A stretch of 64,000 nucleotides of DNA from Phycisphaerae bacterium (GTDB lineage: Bacteria; Planctomycetota; Phycisphaerae; UBA1845; Fen-1342), in contig JAJVHV010000002.1 in the NCBI GenBank assembly GCA_022072445.1, forward strand, positions 124,001 to 188,000. The letters are read 5' to 3'. Shown in pieces: positions 58,300-64,000 of this stretch (position 1 is the stretch's first letter; each line of letters starts with the position of its first letter). Both the position numbers and the translations under genes were made by a program. The notes under the pieces were generated by a model. It did no database searches, was not told the DNA's origin, and worked only from the letters and a program-made list of their open reading frames with translations.

Positions 58300-60012
58300 A
58301 TGCTGAACACAATCGAGATCGAGAACTTCAAGGCTTTCGGCGAGCGTCAGAGGCTGCCGCTTAGACCGATTACCCTTCTCTTCGGTGCAAATAGCTCGGG
58401 CAAGTCGTCGATCATCCAATCCCTGCTTCTGCTAAAGCAGACGCTTGAGGAAGCAGAGAATCCGGACATCCCGCTTCTGCCCAAAGGCAAACTGGTGAAC
58501 CTCGGCAGCTTTAAGGAGATGGTTTTTCGTCACGACACTGCCCGTCCCCTCACGCTGACGTTGGGATATGGCCTGCGCGAGCCTAGGCGACGGCATCCTC
58601 GATTTCACAAAACCGAGATTCCGACACCCCTGGCCCTTGCCCGATCCTCGTTCACTTTTACAGTTCACGAACGCGACGCTCTACGTCTCGCGACATTTCG
58701 GTGGCTCGCGCCTAGCACCGATGAGTCGATCCTACAGGCTCAACCAGCGGCCCGCGACGCCCTCCCCGACTTTCATCCGATGTTCATTTATGGCCCATTC
58801 CCGTCGAGCGAACGCTTCGCGGCAAACTGCTTCAGAGTTACTCACGTGTCACGCGACCCGCAATACTACGCGGACCAATGGCACGAGGTGAACGAGATGG
58901 TACCGCGCATGAGGCGCGATACGGAGCGCCAGATTCAGGTCCTGCAGCGACACCTGGAGGCCGCAAGCGCCGAGAGTCCTTCTGAGGAGTCACCCCTCTT
59001 TCCGACGAGAGCGCCCGGTTCGCCCTTTCGTAAGCGCGATGAACGCCGGTCACCACGAGCATCGCGCGAGGACATGGAGCGCGATCTCAGGGCGCTGATG
59101 GCAGAGCGCGACCGACTTCAAAGCTACACGATCGAGAACTTCATCGCCGACACCGCCAAGGCTCACGAATCGCTCCTGTTAATGGTCGCGAACTTCCTTC
59201 CGACCGGTGGCGGCATCATCGCGAAGTCTGAGGACGAAGATGCTTGGTTTATGCACCGGTTTGGCCGCCCACCGTGGACGACGCGATTTGGCCCGGAGTC
59301 ACCGATGATCGGCGCCTGCTTGCTCCGCTGCGCGGAGCTGCGGGAGATCCTGGAGCGCCTACTATATCTCGGTCCGCTGCGCGAGTACCCGGAGCGCCAT
59401 TACATCTTCTCTGGTAACCTCGTGAAAGAAGTAGGCAAGTCCGGGAAGGGAATGCCCGATCTGCTTTTTCGCGATCGATCCCTCGTAAGGCGCGTCAACG
59501 AGTGGCTTAATCGCTTCGGCGTGGATTACAGCATCGACGTGCGCACCGTGAAAGACCCAGACGTGGAAGACGTGTTCACGCTGCGCCTCACGGACAAAAG
59601 GACGAACGTCACGGTGAGCCCGCTCGACGTCGGCTTCGGAATCAGTCAGATCCTTCCGATCGTCGTTCAGAGCTTGCTTGCGGAAGGCCGTGTGATCTGT
59701 GTCGAGCAGCCGGAAATCCACTTGCATCCGCGACTCCAGGCCGAGTTCGGTAGCCTGCTCGCGGACGCGATCAAGCAGCGCGTGCCAAATCAGTTTCTCA
59801 TTGAAACCCACAGCGAACACCTGATTCTGCGCCTGCAGCGGCTTGTCCGTCGAGGCGAGTTGAAGCCCGACCAGGTCGGAGTCATTCACGTTCAGAAGAC
59901 GGACGCGGGCTCTGTCGCGACCGAGCTAAGACTGGACGAGCAAGGCGAGTTCATCGATCGTTGGCCCGAGGGATTTTTTGAGGAGGACTTCGCAGAGCGA
60001 TTTGGGGAGTAA
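58300..60012 (+). CDS. DUF3696-type AAA ATPase (RecF/OLD-like)
   Basis: 570 aa starting MLNTIEIENFKAFGERQRLP, the RecF/OLD-like opening. Walker A is FGANSSGKSSII (about residues 28-39). A coiled coil and a variable insertion follow (about 200-270: ERQIQVLQRHLEAASAESPS). The signature-like DVGFGISQILPIVVQSLLAE precedes Walker B VICVEQPEIHLHP and the D/H-loop NQFLIETHSEHLILRLQRL. The C-terminus EGEFIDRWPEGFFEEDF-like (LDEQGEFIDRWPEGFFEED) is the DUF3696 tail. No TOPRIM domain is present, unlike OLD nucleases, so an effector should be encoded separately; the next gene six bases downstream is the natural candidate. Confidence 0.87.
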   Translation: MLNTIEIENFKAFGERQRLPLRPITLLFGANSSGKSSIIQSLLLLKQTLEEAENPDIPLLPKGKLVNLGSFKEMVFRHDTARPLTLTLGYGLREPRRRHPRFHKTEIPTPLALARSSFTFTVHERDALRLATFRWLAPSTDESILQAQPAARDALPDFHPMFIYGPFPSSERFAANCFRVTHVSRDPQYYADQWHEVNEMVPRMRRDTERQIQVLQRHLEAASAESPSEESPLFPTRAPGSPFRKRDERRSPRASREDMERDLRALMAERDRLQSYTIENFIADTAKAHESLLLMVANFLPTGGGIIAKSEDEDAWFMHRFGRPPWTTRFGPESPMIGACLLRCAELREILERLLYLGPLREYPERHYIFSGNLVKEVGKSGKGMPDLLFRDRSLVRRVNEWLNRFGVDYSIDVRTVKDPDVEDVFTLRLTDKRTNVTVSPLDVGFGISQILPIVVQSLLAEGRVICVEQPEIHLHPRLQAEFGSLLADAIKQRVPNQFLIETHSEHLILRLQRLVRRGELKPDQVGVIHVQKTDAGSVATELRLDEQGEFIDRWPEGFFEEDFAERFGE

Positions 60013-60017
60013 CTCCC

Positions 60018-60995
60018 ATGCTCTACGAAGTGACGCTGCACCCTAGCGTGTTCGATCGGTGCACCGACCGAGTGTACTGGAACAGTGTGGCGCACATTCT
60101 TCAGGGCATGTTCGCGAACTGCGTGTTCGCGAACCTCTGGAGCGGCGAACTTCTGAACGAAGTAAGTCGGCGACTCAAGTCCCTGGACCACGGAACCGCC
60201 GACACCCTGCGTCGCCTTCTCGATCGACTACGCGACCTTCGGCGCATCCACCCACGCCCACCAGCAGGCGGGCGAATGCCACGAAGCAATCCAGAGTGGC
60301 TTGACGAAGCTTTGCTCTCACACAGCCGTTGTGCCCTCTTTGCGATCATCGCGCGGGATGCGGTGTTGAGCGCGTCACCCCCGGCAATCGCGTCCGGTGT
60401 CTGTGTTCCCGTTGAAGGCGCTGGTACGAACACGCTGTGGAATGGTCGGACTCACGCGCAACAGGTACCGCGATGTCGAGGCTGTGTCCTACCGCTGCTG
60501 GCTCCGGTTCTGGAGCGGAGCCGGAAGGTTCACGTTGTGGATTACGTTATCGCTCGGGCTCTACTCAACCCGCGGCGATCACCTTCAGCTGCTCGCTTCC
60601 GCGACGCCATTGGCCAATGCATCCACTATTGGGGGCGGGACCGACGGCCACGAACCGAGTTCGTCATCCACACGGAGCTGCCGCGCAACGAGACGCTCGC
60701 GCGGTGTGCGTCCGCTTTTCACCCGTGGCGATCCGCTCTGCGCTATGCTCTTCCCGCAGATGCATCGCGCGTCTTGATCCGCGTCTGGTCGAGCACGACC
60801 GGTCGCTATTTTCAGCGCAATCGCTTCCTGCTTTCTGAGATCGTCGCACTGAAGCTCGGAAAGGGTTTCGATCTGTTTCCAGGCACGTCAGCGCGTCAGA
60901 CGGAGAACGTTGCAATCCTCCCCGAGGAGTCCGCCCGCCTGGTGGAATCGGAGTTTGCCCAATTGAGGCTTGAGGGCGAGATTGGCCTTCGCTGA
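60018..60995 (+). CDS. Partner of the DUF3696 ATPase; possible PLD-like or MIT_C-like effector
   Basis: 325 aa. The N-terminal half is helical (VYWNSVAHILQGMFANCVFA, ADTLRRLLDRLRDLRRIH). The C-terminal half is alpha/beta: KVHVVDYVIARALLNP, then FVIHTELPRNETLARCASAF, then RVLIRVWSSTTGRYFQRNRF followed by LLSEIVALKLGKGFDLFP. This last pattern (a strand, R-x-x-R-F-L-L-S-E, a GxGFD turn) resembles the end of phospholipase-D-like nuclease folds such as MIT_C, but the catalytic histidine is not obvious. It is co-transcribed with the ATPase. Effector role is inferred from genomic pairing. Confidence 0.55.
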   Translation: MLYEVTLHPSVFDRCTDRVYWNSVAHILQGMFANCVFANLWSGELLNEVSRRLKSLDHGTADTLRRLLDRLRDLRRIHPRPPAGGRMPRSNPEWLDEALLSHSRCALFAIIARDAVLSASPPAIASGVCVPVEGAGTNTLWNGRTHAQQVPRCRGCVLPLLAPVLERSRKVHVVDYVIARALLNPRRSPSAARFRDAIGQCIHYWGRDRRPRTEFVIHTELPRNETLARCASAFHPWRSALRYALPADASRVLIRVWSSTTGRYFQRNRFLLSEIVALKLGKGFDLFPGTSARQTENVAILPEESARLVESEFAQLRLEGEIGLR

Positions 60996-61165
60996 GCGGC
61001 GTCCTCTTCTGCATCGCTCTTTCAGTATCACAAGCCACGTGGTGGTAGGACACATAGGATTGTGCCGCCAGCATGCCGTTCGGCTGGATTCCATGAACCT
61101 CTCGGGCAGATTGGTCGCGCGGCACGCCGAATGCGTATCGTCACGCACGCATGGGAGAAAAGCAG

Positions 61166-61846
61166 ATGAGCGAGCGACCAGGGCCACGGATTTCGGTGAA
61201 CAAGCTGGGTGAGTACATGATCGCCTCGCCGGCGAGGCGCCGCCGAATCGTCGCAGACCAGAAGCGGCCGCGCGAGTTCATCGTGACCCGCTACCGCGAC
61301 GCCGTCGGGGCGATGCTGGAGTTTCTCGCCGCCGGCGCAAGGGACGACCGCGTCATCACGCGGGCCATCGCCAACCTGGAGGCCAGGGCGGTTTCGACGG
61401 ACTTCCAGTCACAGGATCGCGATCTCTGCATTGAGGCGCTGGAGAGCTTCCTCGATACCGTCGACCAGCTTGACCTTCGCGGAGTGACGGTCCGGCCCGG
61501 CGATTCCGATGCCCCGCCGCTGCTCATCGGCGGCGTGTCCGTCAGCGTCCGGCCGGAGATCGTCGTCACCGGTCAGAATCGCAACGGCGGGACGGTGGGG
61601 TGCGTCAAGCTCTACCTGTCTAAGTCGTTCCCGCTCAACGGCGTGGCCGGCGCATACATCGGAGCCGTGCTTACGCGGTTCGCGGAAGAGTACCTCGCAG
61701 GCGGCGCGACGGGTGACTACCGCCTGTGCGTCGTCGTGGACGTGTTCGGGCAGCACGTGTTCACGGCCCCACGCGCCGTCCAGCGCCGTCAGGCCGACAT
61801 CGAGGCGGCCTGCGAGGAGATCGCGTTGCTCTGGAACGTTGTGTAA
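61166..61846 (+). CDS. Unknown protein, possible PD-(D/E)xK-like nuclease
   Basis: 226 aa from the ATG at 61166, which has GGAG upstream; an ATG at 61151 is alternative. It begins SERPGPRISVNKLGEYMIAS then PARRRRIVADQKRPREFIVT, a basic N-terminal segment, then a helical part. A strand region follows: IGGVSVSVRPEIVV...GCVKLYLSK, in which an E (or D) followed by a distant xK could be a PD-(D/E)xK active site. The end reads RLCVVVDVFGQHVFTAPRA then IEAACEEIALLWNVV. The family is not one I can name; the nuclease idea is speculative. Confidence 0.45.
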   Translation: MSERPGPRISVNKLGEYMIASPARRRRIVADQKRPREFIVTRYRDAVGAMLEFLAAGARDDRVITRAIANLEARAVSTDFQSQDRDLCIEALESFLDTVDQLDLRGVTVRPGDSDAPPLLIGGVSVSVRPEIVVTGQNRNGGTVGCVKLYLSKSFPLNGVAGAYIGAVLTRFAEEYLAGGATGDYRLCVVVDVFGQHVFTAPRAVQRRQADIEAACEEIALLWNVV

Positions 61847-62000
61847 CGCCATGGGCGAGGCACAATGCGGTGCATATATCCTACAAACACGTTTGTGGGT
61901 GGCGTGCACTGAATGCCCTGGATTGGGCTCGCTGGACGGCTTCACGCCTGGAACGCGGCGTGCAAGTGACGGCTGGGGCGAAGAGAAAGTGAGGAATTCA

Positions 62001-63749
62001 ATGACCACGACGTTCGCTTGTCCGAAGTGCAACACGCCGATTGAGATCACCGAGGTGATGACCAGCCAGCTTCGGGACCGGCTGCGGGGCGAGGTCGATG
62101 CCGAACTGGCACCCGAGCGTGCGCGATTGGCCAAGCAGGCCTCCACGCTGGCTGATGAGCGCAAGGCGCTTGAGATGCAGCGTGACGCACTGGACGAGCA
62201 GGTGCGGCAGCAACTCGAAGTTGAGCGCCAGAAGCTGACTGCGCAGGCCAGGGAAAAGGCCACCGCGGAGCTGGCGGTCGAGCTGCGCGACCGCGACGAG
62301 CAACTCCGCGAGGCTCAGGCCAGGATCAACGCGGCTGACGATCGGGAACTCGCCTGGCGCAAGAGGGAGCGCGATCTTGAGGCGCGCGAGGCTGCGCTTC
62401 AGACTGAACGCAACGGACTGCTGGAACAGAGCCGCCAGCAGATCGCACTCGAACGTCAGAAGCTCATTGAGGAGGGGCGAAAGAAGGCTGCGGACGAACT
62501 CGTGGCGCAAGTTCGCGAGCGTGACGACGAACTGGCCGGGCTGCGCGAGAAGCTCAAGTCGGCCACCGAGCAGGAACTCGCCCTGCGAAAGCGCCAGCGC
62601 GAGCTGGAAGACCGAGAGGAGAGTCTCCGGATTGAGCGCGCGGAGCTCGAAGAGCAGGCACGACAGCAGCTCGCGGCCGATCGCCAGAAGCTCATTGAGG
62701 AAGGTCGTCGGAAAGCAGCGGACGAACTTGCGGCGCAAGTTCGCGAGCGTGATGAGGAGGTGACCGGGCTGCGGGAACGGCTTAAGACGGCGACCGAGCA
62801 GGAGCTTGCGCTCCGCAAGCGCCAGCGCGAGCTGGAGGAGCGCGCCGAGCAGATGCAGCTCGAAGTTGACCGCAGGCTGGATGCCGAGCGCCAACAGATT
62901 CGAGAAGCGGCCTGCAAGAAAACCGGCGAGGAATACGAGCTGAAACTCCGCGATGAGCAGGAGAGGAACGAGGCGTTGCGCAAGCAGATTGACGAGCTCA
63001 AGCGCCGCGCCGAGCAGGGTTCCCCGCAGGCCCAGGGCGAGGCACTTGAGCTGACTCTGGAAGACATGCTCCGCGAAGCGTTCCCGGCGGACCGAATCGA
63101 GGAAGTGCCGAAGGGGATTCGGGGCGGTGACGCGCTCCAGCGCGTTGTGTCGCCCGCCGGGCTGGATTGCGGGACCATCCTCTGGGAGGCGAAGCGAACC
63201 AAGAACTGGTCAGACTCGTGGCTGCCCAAGCTGCGCCAAGACCAGCGCGATGCGGGTGCCGCCGCTGCCATCCTTGTTAGTGAAGTGTTGCCCCCTGGCG
63301 TCACGCACTTTGCGCTCGTGGACGGTGTCTGGGTGTGTAGCCGGTCGTGCGCAATGCACCTGGCAAGCGCGATTCGAATCGGCATGCTCGACGTGGGTGG
63401 CGCCCGCCGCGCGCTTGAGGGACAACGCGACAAGATGGAACAGGTCTACAACTACCTGGTCAGCCCGCAGTTCCGAAACCGCGCAGCTGCCATCGTTGAG
63501 CCCCTCATTGCGATGCAGGAAGAGCTCCAGGTGGAGAAGCGGTCGTTCGAACGCGTCTGGGCGAAGCGCGAGAAGCAGATCGGTCAAGCCATGCAGGGAG
63601 TGATGGGGATGTACGGCGATTTTCAGGGCATCATTGGCGCATCGCTGCCCGAGATCGGTGGGATGGAGCTGCCCGAGTCTGCCGATCAGACGACGAAGGC
63701 TCTTCCGATCGCTACAGCGCAACGCCTCGGCGAAGCTGCTGCCGTGTGA
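62001..63749 (+). CDS. DUF2130 nuclease-like protein with zinc ribbon and long coiled coil
   Basis: 582 aa with GAGG seven to eight bases before the ATG. A CPKC zinc-knuckle starts the protein (FACPKCNTPIEITEVM). Residues about 20-355 are a continuous coiled coil containing a 76-residue tandem duplication (copies near residues 152 and 228: RQKLIEEGRKKAADELVAQV and RQKLIEEGRRKAADELAAQV). The C-terminal third is the DUF2130 domain with EDMLREAFPADRIEEVPKG, GTILWEAKRTKNWSDSWLPK, QDQRDAGAAAAILVSEVLPP, TMFHFALVDGVWVC-like. WEAKR with an earlier acidic residue fits a PD-(D/E)xK site as in RmuC relatives. DUF2130 proteins are frequent in defence islands and are thought to act on DNA. Confidence 0.88.
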   Translation: MTTTFACPKCNTPIEITEVMTSQLRDRLRGEVDAELAPERARLAKQASTLADERKALEMQRDALDEQVRQQLEVERQKLTAQAREKATAELAVELRDRDEQLREAQARINAADDRELAWRKRERDLEAREAALQTERNGLLEQSRQQIALERQKLIEEGRKKAADELVAQVRERDDELAGLREKLKSATEQELALRKRQRELEDREESLRIERAELEEQARQQLAADRQKLIEEGRRKAADELAAQVRERDEEVTGLRERLKTATEQELALRKRQRELEERAEQMQLEVDRRLDAERQQIREAACKKTGEEYELKLRDEQERNEALRKQIDELKRRAEQGSPQAQGEALELTLEDMLREAFPADRIEEVPKGIRGGDALQRVVSPAGLDCGTILWEAKRTKNWSDSWLPKLRQDQRDAGAAAAILVSEVLPPGVTHFALVDGVWVCSRSCAMHLASAIRIGMLDVGGARRALEGQRDKMEQVYNYLVSPQFRNRAAAIVEPLIAMQEELQVEKRSFERVWAKREKQIGQAMQGVMGMYGDFQGIIGASLPEIGGMELPESADQTTKALPIATAQRLGEAAAV

Positions 63750-63776
63750 CGATCGATCACTCGGGCGCGTTGACAG

Positions 63777-64000
63777 CTATCGCAATTCGTCGAAATATCT
63801 CGCGCAGGTCGCAATCGCACCTGCGCAATCAAGGACGTCTCGCGCAATCGCCACGTCGAGCAAATCATCGCTGAACAGTCGGTCGTACTTTCGGCGGTGC
63901 TTCGGTTGCACGTGCGCCGCGATTGACTCCGCGGCCGCAGGCGCGTTCACAAACGAACCGATGCACGCACGGACGTCGTCAAACGGTGCCTCAACCTCGA
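63777..64000 (-). CDS. C-terminal end of an unknown gene (partial)
   Basis: The minus strand is open from the right edge to a TAG at 63777-63779 (73 codons visible). The visible end (VRACIGSFVNAPAAAESIAA, KHRRKYDRLFSDDLLDVAIA, RDVLDCAGAIATCARYFDEL) is helical and alanine-rich and of no recognised family. It is convergent with the DUF2130 gene. Confidence 0.5.
   Translation of the reverse strand, partial: EVEAPFDDVRACIGSFVNAPAAAESIAAHVQPKHRRKYDRLFSDDLLDVAIARDVLDCAGAIATCARYFDELR

Larger units (their letters stand above)
40755..64000. mobile_element. Probable integrated genomic island (left end at tRNA-Asn; right end outside the window)
   Basis: The integrase adjoining the tRNA, the private LexA-type regulator and a dense run of defence-like genes (CARF/sigma-54 cassette, type III R-M, ATPase pair, DUF2130) mark this as an integrated element. 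I found no second copy of the tRNA 3' end (core GGTTCGAGTCCTGCTCGGGG) to the right, so the far end is probably beyond 64000. Some of this stretch may be older islands in tandem. Confidence 0.65.

Noticed and set aside
40755-64000. A direct repeat of the tRNA-Asn 3' end marking the right end of the island
   Set aside because: I looked for GGTTCGAGTCCTGC to the right and did not find it in this window, so no right boundary is claimed.

Overview
The window looks like chromosomal DNA of a member of the Planctomycetota, probably near the Phycisphaerae. GC is high. Secreted proteins carry a dockerin-like tail (core NCDGSVNGFDVD), one protein consists of repeated GACC-type cysteine modules, one membrane protein ends in the CGYNLTG/CPECG zinc ribbon typical of this phylum, and there is a PEP-CTERM protein, a futalosine-type MqnP prenyltransferase, an ECF sigma/membrane-regulator pair and many small dispersed palindromic repeats. 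The phylum is an inference from these protein families, not from a marker gene.

Left part (1-7270): the 3'-ward half of a type I-C CRISPR-Cas operon on the minus strand (cas3, a small unknown gene, cas5c, and the start of cas8c/csd1 running off the left edge), with a terminator-like hairpin after cas3 and a separate promoter for the Cascade genes inside a 16-bp inverted repeat. Upstream of cas3 lies a zone of decay: a truncated second cas3, an RHS remnant, a zinc-ribbon membrane protein, an Mrr-like nuclease and a probable DNA-methylase remnant. No CRISPR array is in the window.

Middle part (7270-40680): ordinary genome. It holds an ECF sigma / anti-sigma-like / STN-domain trio; a cysteine-repeat dockerin protein; a CBS-pair protein; a DegQ-like protease; kamA plus an ATP-grasp ligase; the pntAA-pntAB-pntB proton-translocating transhydrogenase; an amidohydrolase; a double DinB protein; a DtxR/MntR regulator - ferritin-like - cutC cluster; a cupin; a PEP-CTERM protein; a membrane protein - ubiX - mqnP - glycosyltransferase operon; an OPT transporter; a dockerin metalloprotease; a PHP hydrolase and a SIMPL protein. 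Three repeat clusters (22451-22869, 38811-39060, 40141-40402) fill its gaps.

Right part (40683-64000): a probable integrated island beginning at a tRNA-Asn gene whose 3' half is overlapped by the end of a large serine recombinase. The island carries its own LexA-type repressor; the same palindrome TCTAAC-N4-GTTAGA sits in the lexA promoter and upstream of the recombinase, suggesting damage-induced mobility. Cargo is mostly defence-like: two unknown genes behind lexA; a CARF-like sigma-54 activator with a near-consensus sigma-54 promoter placed between it and a large coiled-coil protein of unknown function; a lipoprotein; a DUF4145 protein; a complete type III restriction-modification pair; a DUF3696-type ATPase with an unknown partner; an unknown 226-aa protein; and a DUF2130 nuclease-like coiled-coil protein. 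The right end of the island is not seen. The CARF/sigma-54 cassette (47030-50853) and the ATPase/partner pair (58300-60995) are the best candidates for undescribed systems.
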